A stretch of 64,000 nt of DNA from Trochalopteron elliotii. Its lineage: Eukaryota; Chordata; Aves; Passeriformes; Leiothrichidae. The stretch is taken from contig JANPWX010000108.1 of NCBI GenBank assembly GCA_024734555.1, positions 351,756 to 415,755 on the forward strand, given 5' to 3'. Shown here piece after piece: positions 12,121-24,610 of the stretch. A model generated the notes under the pieces. It saw only the letters and a program-made list of their open reading frames with translations, was not told the origin of the DNA and did no database searches. The position numbers and the translations under genes are program-made. Position 1 is the first letter of the stretch. Every line of letters begins with the position of its first letter.

Positions 12121-15100
12121 ACCCACATTTTCCAGTTATTGGGTACTCCTGAAATTTCCTGGTATTAAACAACTTCTGAAGATATGACTTTGCAATGTAG
12201 TACTAGTACAATATCATATTCTGTATATAAAAATTTGCATACATGTTGAACTCAGAAATGTCTTAGTCATGGTGCTAGACTTGTGTGTGTGATAAGCAAC
12301 TGAAATTAGGACCGAGAAGGAAGTAGGATAAAACTCTATAAACGGGAAGCAGTGGAAACCAGTTCATTCAGATGTTCTGCCATGAACTGATGAAGGAAGA
12401 GATCTTCTTTTCAGAACTTTTGGTTCTAAAAATCTTACAAAAGTTCTCATTTTTCATTCTTATTTTTATGGGTATATTATTAACAATAATTATTATTACC
12501 ACATGAAGCTGCAGGGTGCCTGATCCAAAATTACTGGGAGCCTTCTTTGGGGAAATTTTATTTATGTCTCTTAAAATAATTTTGAATGACAACTTTATTA
12601 GATAGAATTAACACATTAGAAAATTATCTTATATATCATTTTATGATTGATGGTATCAGTCATGGAGATTGATACATATATTGTAGACTATGCATATTTC
12701 TAGCTGCTACATTAAATATACTTGGATAATTTTTATTTAATCTTTTAATGTGAATATTTATATTTTAATAATTAAAAACATTCAGTGTTAGTATTTTAAA
12801 GTACCTTTAAATTTAATAACATTAATATCATAAGCGTATTCTGACAGAGGGAAAACTAGACACTTTTCACACTTTTGAATCTGCCTACAGTGAGGACTGC
12901 CTAAGGATAAATCTACACTCATCCTTGCTTCTGCATTTTACTGTAATATTTGCTTATAAAGAAGAGCATCATTATGAGTTTGATAAACACTGTATAAAAA
13001 AGACCATAATGTTTTCAGCTCAGCAGTGGGTTTTATTCTGAGTACTTAACAGCAATGAGACTTATACTAGAAAAAAATTACAACTTGTTTTTCTAGCAGG
13101 GCCTTCCTTTCAGATGCGACCAGTCAGGCATAGTGTTAGATTTAACTTTTCTTTTTAGTGTATGCTTTTTTAGACTTCTACAGCCCACAGCTTTTCTACA
13201 TGAGTGTTTTAGGTGTCTCCTTTGTCTATTAGTGATTGGGACACAGTTCTCTGGACACTTACTAGTCATTTGAAGATGATGTTATTCTCTGTGAGAGCAG
13301 ATAGAACACCAGTGGTTTAAATCACAAGATGAGGCAAATGCAGTGTGCACCTGTCCAGAGGAGAAGATCTTACTGTCAAAAGCACTGTCCCTACAACAAA
13401 GTTACAATTACTGTGCTAAGCTCACTGAAAAGTTCACCAGAGCTCATGTGTATTTTCAAGTGATATTGAAGTATGAAAATATTTCTGAGGAACTTCACAA
13501 TAGAAAAATTTCTGGAAGTGCTGACTAGGTCTGCTAGTGGTTAAACCTATCATGAACTCTTTCTTAATGGTTGCTTCTCTATTGTACAAAATTGAACAAA
13601 AGCCCTGCACTAAACAAGGTCTTGCTTTGTGGGGGTGTTTGTGTGGTTATGTACCATGCAAAACAAAAACTAATAGGAACCTATTACTAGGTTTTCTTTA
13701 TGCTCTAGCCAAAGTGACATTAAAGTGTCTAATTACTTTTTACTAGTTTGCAGTCTCTAAGGTCCTGAAATGCACTATTTTCAATGCTTTTAGGAATGCA
13801 AGCAAGCACAACACAGTTGATGAAGTTTTAATTTCATATGGATGGCAATTATCCATGACTCTACATAACTAAACTACTAACATTATAGTTGAACATTTGG
13901 TTAACTCTTGTAGAGAACATGATGTTTATTTTATCATACTAAGGTTAAGAGTTACCTAAAGAGGAAATGTTATGATATGAACTGAAGTATAATCTGCATT
14001 TTCTTATTCAACAGACTTGTGAGAAAATAATCAAAACTGAAAACATTTTTATTTACTTTCATTATTTGCCTGTAGAAACTCCAAGGTTGCATGTAATATT
14101 GCCTTCTAAGGTGGTTTAGCTGGGACTCATCCTCGTGTAATTCCCAGCCCACTGACTTGTGTCCCTGGATAGGAATATGTTTTCCATATTGTCAGGAGTT
14201 TCAAGCTGGAGCATCTTGAGACTGATTTTAAGTCACTTGGAAAAAAACAACAAAAAAGCTATACTCTGGTCTTAGTCCTTGTTAGGAAAAAAAAAAAAAA
14301 AAAAAAAAAGCTAGTGACTTTTTTTATAAATCTGAAATAGTAACTCTGTGATGTTTTATCCTAGGAATGGATTACTTTATAATTGATTTGCTCCCATTTT
14401 GGAGGATCCATCCTATCTTCCATTGACTTTGTTATTTAGAACTTTTCTTGTCAGAGCTCTTTCTTGCCTCTAGGCATTGAAAGGGATCTGATTATCCTGA
14501 ACTCAAAGCTGTTTTCTAGTTTCAGTCAGAAAATTGGGCAGACTTTTGACTTTTTACATTTGTTCTTCAGTTATTGGACAATATTTTTTTGAGAAGGCTA
14601 GTGATCCTCTATATGCCTGTGAGAGATTTGTATCTGTGTAGGAAAGAAGGTTAATGTCATGAGTGAAAAGTAATTTAAGATTCTTTTAATTAGTCTACAT
14701 TTTTGTCTCTCAGAGAAATTAAAAGCCAGAATAAACTGGCCTATTACTATGACTATAGTTTCTCAGGCATGTATCATTTTGGCTCAGGTTTCCAGGCATA
14801 TACTGCATATCTCAAAGCGAGTTTTAGTACAAAAAGTGTTTTCTTAAAATACCCGTTGTGCCCATCAAATACTGAGGTGTAACAGGAGGACATTTTAAAG
14901 TTTTCTCTATTAGCAGAGTAAAGTATATTGATTACATAAAGTTTAATTTGGAAGAGGATCGTTTTACTTGAATTAATTAATATTTAGCTGAATTTTAGGC
15001 CACTAACAAGTTGAACATTTAAAAAAATGTTTTTGTTTCCACAAGAGACTCCTGACCTACCAGAAGCAAGAAAGCCCACCTTAAAAAAAATCTAAAAAAG

Positions 15101-18100
15101 CTAGAGCTATAATATCCGTCCTTCTCCTATTTATGGCTCTGCCAATGGAAAATTTCCAGAAATAAATCTGAAGGAAGCTTTCATTTGCTTGCTGTATTTT
15201 ATCTTGTTATGATTCTAATGCACATATTTTTGATAATACATTATTTTCATTTTATGTCCTAAAATTTCATATCCTAAAGTTCATTTACTTACAAAATCAG
15301 CATAAAAGTGTTTCTCAAAAGGAAGCACTAAACAAAGGGAGTGATATGTTTTCCAAGGTTTGAGGGAGTAGGGATTTAATTTTTCATTTTTTGCTGTTAC
15401 CAAAACAAATTTATTTAAAGCCTAGGAAGGATAAGCATCACATATTTTGGGGTTTTTTTGTCTGTAGTTGTTTATCTTTAGTAGTACAGCAAAAAGAGTT
15501 TATACTACTACATTATTTCAACAGCGACAGCTGAAAAGAGAATTACTACTGAGAAACCACTTCAAGTTAAAATTCTGTTTAGTGTTCTGTTTTCTAGTGT
15601 TTGAATATTTCAGACTTATAAAGGGAGCTAAATCATGAAATCCATTCATTTATATATCAAAAGAACATGTTTTGTTTACAATGTCCTCTTGATCACACAG
15701 ATATTAAAATGCAGTTGTGCAGTGCAAAAAATCTTAACATACTAATTATGCTTATCAGGAATTAAGGAGGTTAATTTACTCAGATAGAAATGAGTGTGTC
15801 AGACTAGGTTTGAAGTAACTGATAAAACATATAATTGACAGCTTTCCAAATGCTGCTTTAGAAGGGCAAATGAAAAACATTGTTTGACCTTGACGACAGC
15901 TTGGATTGTCAAAGTGCTACTTTGGAGTATGATCATCATAGGCCCACAGGTCAGGAATTGCAAACAAATGCAAATGGAGTTACAAAAATGAGACCATTAC
16001 TGAGATGGTGGGTTTAGTTATGGAAAGTGATTTTTTAGGTGAAACATTTAGGTGAGCTACTACACTGTGATTTTAATAACATTAATATCTTATTTTGTGT
16101 AGTTAGGGATGCTGCCTAAGGAAAATGTATGATTATGGTTTTCCTCCTTTAATGCTGACTCAGTTTCCCTAGGGAAGGTTTCTGCCGTTCTGAGCTGCTC
16201 AGCCCAGCGTAACATCGTCACATCTTAGTAATACACACAGGTGCACAAGCAAATCAATGAACACCAGCTTACAGCGTGGGGCTTACAGAAAATAAGCACA
16301 TTTTCATGACTCAACAATGCATTTTATAATAGTTACTTTTGAACTGGATGAGGATATGTCTTCAGAACAATCTTACGTTTAAGCAACGGAGTATGCATTG
16401 TCCAAAGGATACTACCATAAGAGCTCCAAGAGAAGAAAAATGCCTGAACTTTACAAACCTGTGTGAGATTCAATGAAAAATAATTTACCTCAATTATAAT
16501 TAAGACATTATTAAATATTAATGAGTAATAAATTAGTAATTGTATCTCAGTTTGTGTTTAGATCATTGCTAATGATTTAAGTGAGGCTTGTCTCCTCAGT
16601 ATGCACTGAATTACTATGTAAAGGCTGATTTGTTCTGGGAATAACTTAGCTGGGAAAAGTTGTTCCTTGCAGCAGCTTTACCGCTTTCAGAACCCCTCTA
16701 GATTATCTCACTGTATTGAATGCTAGCACAGCTCAGAGGTTAGCGTGACAGCTCCTAAACTGTGGCAAATCACATTGTGGTGAATTAAGGAAAATTGAAA
16801 TTGAGGGTTTGTTTAATTTAGGAAGTAAACCAATTGGTTTAAGAGTCACTGGAAAGTGTTTAAGACATGCTGAGCTATCCCTATGTGTATGACTGTCAGT
16901 AAGCTCCTAGAACAAAGTATGCTGAAAGTGGGAGACACTGCAATTACCATAGCAAAACTTTACTTACCTGTGATTTTCCCTATAGATTTTCCCTATAGGA
17001 CTGCATGAATATAATTATGTGCACTCAGTATTCCTGGGATTTTTTAATTCAATTTTTAAAATTGAAAAGACTAAAAACCCCAAGCTGTTAAACATATATT
17101 ATGCTGGACAAAAATCTCTGTGAGACCACTATATTTATTGTCTTCCTTTTTATTTTGGCTTCTTCAAAACTAAAAAGCAAAAAATAAAATATCTCTGATA
17201 GAGCTAAATGATAAGAGAATTTTAGGACTTTTGGACATCATTCCTGTAATAAAAATACTGTCCTGTCTCCTAGCTAAATGATATGTTGGATATAAACAAA
17301 ACAAAACCAAACAAAACCAAAGAAAGAAAGATGAATGCATAGCTTCTTGTTAAGCCAGATCTAAGAGTTTTTAAAAATACAAAATAGTTTGTCATTCAAA
17401 CAGCTTAGGGTTAAGTTGCTGGGTCAAAGTGACATTCACTCTAAACCATTTGATTTTGGCTTTTGGAATTTTCAAAGTGTTTCTATTTTTTAATTAATTT
17501 AATCTTTTTTTTCCAAATGAAATGTTTGCTTGGATGAAAGAACAGATTTTGAAAGCCAGATTTATTTGCAAATTTGGCACAAAATTAAGATTTTTTTAAA
17601 TGTCTGGAAGTATCACATTTTTACACTATTTTTCAAGGGCAAGGTCAGATGTAATGATAAATCCTGCACTTCTGTACTGAAAATGAAAGATATTTCTTCT
17701 TGTGGAATTAAATATGATGTCTTCATTGTTTAACTAGCTAGTAATTTAGTTCTGCATCAAGGTCATGGGAAAATGATGCATCCTAGTATTTTAAATGTTC
17801 AAGGATTTAATGGCCTGAAGAATTTAGTCTTGGAGACTGCTTTTATTTATGCGTAAATTCAAAATCACTTAAGTGCAAAGCCAGCTGTAAATAAAATCTT
17901 TATAGCTGGAAAAATCTTTTAAAGTATTCTGTATAAATACCTCTTATTTAAGTAGCTACGAGTTGTCTAAACTCATAATAGGAAAAGATTTTGTTTTTCT
18001 TTCACAAAAATAAAAGCCACAAAGATATTTTAATTCAGATTTTTTGAGAAAAGAACAGTGAGGTTTTGATATACTTTCTTAAATGAAAAATGCTGCTAAA

Positions 18101-21100
18101 TCATGAATGTCAGATAATGCAGGTTGAATATTGTGTATAAAAAAATGAAAGCAAAGACAATTTCATTCATTATCATAATCTCATGCTTCCGGAAATAAAG
18201 AGATTAAGAGATCTTGGATCAAGAAATAATATTTGTCTCTTCATCTAGATTACACAGTGGGGGGACACTGAAAAAACCCTAAATAGAATTACTGTGAATA
18301 GCATGTTTCTACTAGTTAAGAAGGATGGCTGATTACAGTACAGAGCAAGAAATATCCAACCTCTGTGCATGTGGTTCTGATGGCTCCCACAGAGAATTCA
18401 AAGGTGAGACAAGCTTAGTTCAGTTCAAAAGAACTCACTGGTCTTTCCACTGCTGTACCATTCACTGTATAGCCATATTTTCACTTTAGATTTTACAGAC
18501 TACTCATGTTTTTGACTGGAAACATGTCTCTGACAGTAGGATCATGGAGACTTTGTGAGGAGCAAGAGCAGAGCTCTGGCATAGGAACATGGAATTCAAG
18601 TCAGCTCCAATAGTGTCAGCAGCCTTAAACTCCTGGAAAAGAGCTGCCAGAGCTTTACAGCCTTTGTCATCATCACCCAGTCTAACACACACTAATGGAT
18701 CTGGGTCAGGGAGCAGGCTGCATGCTGCCTTGAAAAAGCTTTGGGATTTTACAAATATCTGTCAGAAGATTGATGTCTAGGAATATTCTGTAGAAGATGT
18801 ACAGTGTTGCTGCACATAGTAGAGTGTCTCTGGAGGCTGCTAAAAGGGCTCATTATGACCCCTGCTATACAGAGCCATTTCAAAAGCTTGATCCATCTCT
18901 CAAAACATGCCAAATTAACTTGTAGTTGTTTTTTATTCAACTGTCCTAGAAATCTAAGTCAAAATATATTGATAAAATAGAAGTGTTAAACAGAAATACT
19001 TTGTTTTATTTGGAAAAAAATTAGTCAGGTGGAGAATATTACCTCAAATGATGTCAGCAGCAGTAGGACCAGAAAGAATATCTGTATGATTGAGTATACA
19101 AATGCTTCTTTGAAGTCCACCGCATATTTATCATTCTCTTGCCTGTTTCTTGTCTGTTAATAAGATCCTGGAATGAACATATGAACTCTGTGAGTTATTT
19201 CTGGGATGGGATTGCTGAGTGAAAGCAATCTGAGAACCTGCAAAATAGCTATCGGACTACTCTTAAAATTTAATATTATCTTACCCTTATCCAAGAAACT
19301 GTAGTGATCATGCAGATTATTGTGAGTTAATGAATTTGAAAAGATTCCTTTCTACATCAGTAGCTGCAAAAAAAAAAAAAAAATGAAAAGCAAGAAAGGT
19401 AGCTTTATGGAAATATTCAGGTTTTAATATTTTTCTTTTTTACCAAAATTTCAGACAAGGTCTGCAAATGGTTCTTGGGTTCAGCACAGTCTAATACAAT
19501 GAAGCAGAAAGCAGAAATGTCCACTGGAGAATGAAAAGCAAAGGATAGAGTAATTGCTTTCTAAGATCTTTGATGGCTTACATGGAGTAAACTCCTGACC
19601 TTGAAGCAAAGCATCAGACTCAACTGAGTGAAAAGACTAACAGTGAGTTTCAGGAAGAGAACAGTCAAAAATGGATTGCCCATTAACTATAACATTTAAA
19701 GCTCTGCTGCACTCAACTTGAAGGAAAATTATTAATAATGAAAAAGAAAAAAAATAATCAGGGGGTGGTTTTTGTCAGTTTTCATCCTAATTGTAACAAC
19801 CTCTGTCTTGAAAGTGATGCTTTGCATGATTGGTTCCATTATGTCTAGTACTGAGAGTCTGAATACTTTCATCTGCATAATGCTGTGATGAAGTATAATT
19901 AGAAAAATGCTATTTTTCTAATGTTTCTGTTTCCCTACCCATCTCAAAACTATTGTCTCATTAAGGAGCTGAAAATTCTATTGTATTGTCAGCAGTTCAA
20001 CTTTTGTTATATTTGACCAAGTGAGCTAAAACATAGTGAAATAAAGTAGCATATTGAAACACTTTCCTGAACACTCCTTTAATATAGCCATCCCAGAGGG
20101 TGTAGCCTCCTAAATAGTTCACGGAGAGCTTTTGCAGTTATGAAATCACTGTGGCACAAGTTCTTGTTGTATGTGTACATCCTCAAAGACCTTACAAGAG
20201 CAATTTTTTGCTGGCATTAGCTACTCTGTAGTTGTTATTAACCATTATTTAACTATTTCATGAGTCCAGTCCTGGTTATGTGATCTTGCTGTGATGACTA
20301 AGTGAGTTCCCTAGTTCATTCATAACATGAGCTGTTACTGTTCTGCCCTAAAGGGCAGGGAACATTTAGGATGTCACTTCCTTGGCCCCTGTGCCTGAAA
20401 GGAGGATGTCTGTGCTATAGCTTATATGGTGAATAAAAATACAATGCAGACACAAACAGCTGAACAACTCAAATGAGGGTATCACTCTTGAAATATTACA
20501 CAGATATAATTACAACATCTTTCTAGAACTAACACTTTTGATAACCTTCTTGGGAAAATAAGGATCAGATGTCCTTATCTGATTACAGTAAATAACCTAC
20601 AGGCATCCCAGTTAAGCAAATTACCATCCCAATTAAGCTGCAGTTCTTGCTGATAAGTATCATTAGGTTTAATTCCATTCCTTGGGAAACGTCCTGATTA
20701 AGGCTATTTCTCAATTTAGTGGTATATAATCTAATAGTTAAAGGGAAAAAAAAGTGACATTTGAAGCAGAAATGTGAAAGAAAAATTGAATAAATTGGAA
20801 TACGAGCATAGGTTTGGATGAAACGCATCACAGCAAGCTCTGAAGAAGCCAGAAGAAATATTGCCACAATTGCTTCAGTTAGTGTTGATATCTCACAGGG
20901 AGTAAAAGACTGAGTCCTATGAAATATGCTTATTTTCTTAAAGATAGTATCAGTTTGTTGGAAAGAAATCAAATGTCTCATCAGAGGGAGAAAATTAGAA
21001 GATGGGGAGAAAGAAGAATATCATCTACTTGGGAAAAAAACTTTTCATAGGGGCACATCATTGGTGAGATTTTTTGTAGCTGAGGAATAATTTCTTGTTG

Positions 21101-24100
21101 AAATAAGATTGTCATTGGTAGGCAATACAGGGAGCATGTTTGACCTGGTAAAAATGTGGGAAGTAGAAGAGCAGGTTCAATCAAATACATTGCACTACAG
21201 CAAAACTGGATCTCCCATATCCAGCTCAGCTGTGCCTATTTATTATAATACAATACACTAATGTACAGTAGGAAGGTGAGGGATTACTTGAGGAATTACA
21301 TCTTGCCATCAGGGGAGCAGAAGGCATCCAAATGCACAGAACCTCCCTTTAGAGTGTAGGGCTATCAGGGGGAAAAGGGATTGGCTGGTGACCTCTAACC
21401 AGTTCCCTAAGCCTTTTTGGAAAACCACTGGAATGTTAAAAGGAAATGCATTCAGTAAAACTAAAATGTTACACCTCTAAGAATTCACTGTTTATACTGA
21501 GAATATTATAGGTGAGCAGCTTGTAATTTTTAACACACCAAGCAAATGTCCTAGAAATACTGCCAGGAATTTTTTCTGCTGTGGCAGTAGTGACAGAGAG
21601 GTTTTCTGAGTTCTGGTCCACCCCCTGCTCCAAGTAAGGATAATAACAGGTCATGTTGCTCAGGACTATGCCCTGACAGCAAAAAGGAAAATGAGCTGGT
21701 AGAAAAAGATCCATGAAGATATTTTAAGAGCTATCAAACCCTAGAATTCTCTTATAATATTAGAGAATATAAACCCTATATTTCCTTTCATTTTTGCTCT
21801 TATTGAATCTCTGAAATTTTTAAACAGATTTTTTTACCCCGTTCAAGGTTTTTTATTCCAGTGGGTTTTATAAGTTGGGTAAAGGCATTCCTCATGTTGG
21901 AAAACTCTGGAAATATAAACGATATGTATTAACATATAAGACAAGCATAGACTGTCATCTGTAATATGAAATCTAGAATTTGCTGTACTCCAAGAGGGAC
22001 TTGAATACTTTGAAACATTTTCCTCATAAATTGAGGTTTCTGGTTTTAACATGATGTTCTGTCCAAAGCCTTCCTGGAAAACTAGAGCTCCTAGAAAACA
22101 TACTGTACCACATAAAACTAGTTGCAAATGCATGGGGAAAAGCCTGTGCTTTTATATAATAATGGTGCACGTAATAGTCCAGTGTCCAAAAGTGTATCTT
22201 GAATTACAGATGCCAATAGTTACGCAACCAGCAAAATACTTGATACTTGCAGGAACCTACAGGGCAGCACATGAAATATAAACACCAATATATTGCTGAT
22301 AATTAGAATTAAAAAATCATAAGGGTGCTTGTAAACAGGAATCAAATTTCCCAGGAAATCTCAGCAGTTGTATAAAAAGATCTCCTGCATAGAGTGGCAC
22401 AGTCAGAAAGGGAAATACAATCTAACCTGTCACCACAGATACCTTTCTGCAGCATGTGACACACTATAATGGTCATTACACCCATCTCTACAGCCTAACA
22501 TTTTGTTACAGTGTGATCCTCCTTGTTTGTGAAGCATATGCTAAACAGAAAGGGAGCAGGGAGTTGGCTGTTATTTAAAGCTGACAGCCAAAATAACCCT
22601 CAGTGCTTTGCCTTCAACTTCAAAAGACTGAATGTCCAAAGGTATTGCTTGAGGGATATAACTGTATGCTGTGTGAGTGGATATCAAGGCTGATAGTCCC
22701 ACGTGCCATCCTTCCTTGCCCTTTTTCACTCATGATCTTCTCACTCATAGCTGCATTTTGTTTTAACAGTGGGGTTAAACAAACATACTTAAAATCCACT
22801 CCTTTTACACAAATAAGACTTTTTATTCAAAAAAGGAAATCTCAAATTTTAGGCAGCCTTGAAACACCATGGGTCCTCCTCAAACTAAATGTCTTATAAA
22901 TTGTCTACATGTGTGCACTTTCCATAACAAAAAACAAAGTGACTTCCTACCCTTCAGAAAATTCCAAATGTTGATGTCACCTCTTTGCTGCAATCAGGAA
23001 ACATTCATCTAAACAAAGCTCAACTTAATTGCTGTTAACTTCTGAATTCTACATTTATTAATTTATTTTTTTTTTTATTTTATGAGGGGAAATGAAAGCA
23101 TTTTGGTTTTGTTTTTAGCACTGATGCCAACTGATAGGCATTTTGTCAGTTTAAAATAAAACCATCCCTAAGTGCTGAAAAATGGTTAATGGTTTAAATA
23201 ATCAAGCACATTCTAAATCTCTGAGGGCTCTGGGACTAGATGAGAAAGTAGCACAGGATTTTAAAGTAGAACAGTACTCTATAGATTAGGTAGGTATACT
23301 GAGAAAGTGAAGAAGAGTTTTTGGTGCAAGTAGTAAAAAATATAAAAATAAAAATAATCTAATTTGAACAAAAACCTAAAACATCGTTTTCTGAAACATG
23401 GAAACTACAGCATGTAGACTTCTAATATAATGGGCAAATCAGGTTGTGGTTTCAAATCCACCTGAGTATCATTAAATTTTTGGACTTGGATAATTGCTTG
23501 TCTCTGCCTTTCACAACTATAGAATATCAATACCATGGCCGTTGAGAACTCCAACTGAATGCTTTAGGGAAAAGAGAGCTAATAGTCCTTAACTGAAATC
23601 ATTAGGAAAATACTTACAGGAATAGATTGTCATTTAGAGTCAGGATAGAATAATGACTTGTTAAATAAATTATACTAAGGGACTGACCCACACAATTATT
23701 GCATGTAGAAATCATGTTTCTAATGTTAAACAAGCTCTTCTGCTGATATAAGACTGCTAGGAAAAAAAAAAAAGAGAAAGAAAAAAAACAAATTTTGAAC
23801 AAATTTTGAGCTTAGTGTGCTTTAATTTTGCAAAATTAAAACTTTAAGAGTAGAAGAAAGAAGTATAGAGTTATCTCTACAGTTATAGTTAAGTGTATAA
23901 CTTGTAAATATATATGCGTAACAACCAGTAAGAACTGTTGCAATGTAGAAGGGATATAAGGTGAAAAGAGTGAAAAAAAAAAAAAAAAAGCTTTGTGGAA
24001 GATCAGTAATACTGGTGTATTAAAATGTGTAGTGCCTGAGGGATGGAAAAACCATTACAACCTGATCGCCACCTTCCCTGATTACAGTTGCCAAAGGAGG

Positions 24101-24130
24101 TTAAGAGAAATTAAGGTTGTGTTGTTAAAA
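12121..24130. other. AT-rich non-coding stretch with scattered A tracts
   Basis: No gene, RNA or mobile element is recognised. The stretch holds poly(A) runs (14287-14309, 19368-19383, 23973-23989), a CAAAA-rich patch at 17296-17330 and a 15-base direct duplication of GATTTTCCCTATAG at about 16972-16999. The longest ORF (minus strand, 20583-20981, 132 codons) matches no family I know. A minus-strand ORF at 21843-22133 starts with a hydrophobic, signal-peptide-like run but has a poor start context and nothing recognisable after it. Confidence 0.55.
14287..14309. repeat. Poly(A) tract, 23 bases
   Basis: An uninterrupted run of 23 A on the plus strand followed by GCTAG. No retrotransposon body is recognisable immediately upstream, so it cannot be assigned as the tail of a processed transcript. 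Confidence 0.9.
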
Positions 24131-24610
24131 GGTTTTAGGGCTCCCTGTACAGGAAGGACATCAACTTGTTGAAATGAGAGGAGGCCACCAAGATAATTAG
24201 AGGGATGGAGCACCTCTCCTATTAGAAAAGTCTGATAGAATTTGGTTTGCTCAGCCTGGAAAAGAGAAGGTTTCAGGGTGCCCAGACTGTGGCCTTCCAC
24301 TAACTGAAGGGAGCCTATGAGGAAGACAGAGATGGACTTTTTACAAGAGCATGTAGTGACAGGACAAGGGGAATTATTTCAAAGAGGAAGAGATTTAGAT
24401 TAGATATTAAGAAGTTCTTCACTCTGAGGGTGATGAGGCGCCAGAAGATGCTGTCTGAGAAGTTGTGGCATCCCATCCCTGGAAGTGTTCAAGGCCAGGC
24501 TGAATGGAGCTCTGAGCAACCTGGTCTAGAGGAAGGTGTCCATGCCCATGATAGAGGGGATGGAACTTTAATGGCTCTTTCAACCCAAAACATTCTCTGA
24601 TTCTATGATA
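24131..24610 (+). mobile_element. CR1 LINE, 5'-truncated 3' end
   Basis: The stretch matches the end of avian CR1: the terminal ORF2 and 3' UTR text, with the landmark phrases GAGGCCACCAAGATAATTAG, CTTTTTACAAGAGCATGTAG and CCATCCCTGGAAGTGTTCAA, closing at ATTCTATGATAAG. That ending is the CR1 3' terminal ATTCTATGA-type motif, so the 3' end is complete and the copy is truncated at its 5' side, the normal outcome of target-primed reverse transcription. Scattered substitutions and small deletions mark it as old. Minus-strand ORFs across it (for example 24082-24300) are antisense shadows. Confidence 0.93.

Noticed and set aside
11843..12187. Plus-strand ORFs with Ser-Leu and Tyr-Leu repeats
   Set aside because: They are the hexamer microsatellite read in two frames.
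20583..20981. Minus-strand 132-codon ORF with hydrophobic segments
   Set aside because: It briefly looked like a receptor fragment, but no motif order of any receptor family is present and AT-rich DNA naturally yields Phe/Ile/Leu-rich reading frames.
21843..22133. Minus-strand 96-codon ORF with a signal-peptide-like start
   Set aside because: The hydrophobic run after Met is suggestive, but the start context is weak (C at -3), no domain follows and there is no transcript evidence. ORFs of this length are expected by chance in 64 kb of AT-rich DNA.
24082..24300. Minus-strand ORF similar in sequence to the plus-strand ORF at 55347-55646
   Set aside because: The resemblance is real (for example HPSN shared), but both are antisense translations of the same CR1 region, not a gene family.
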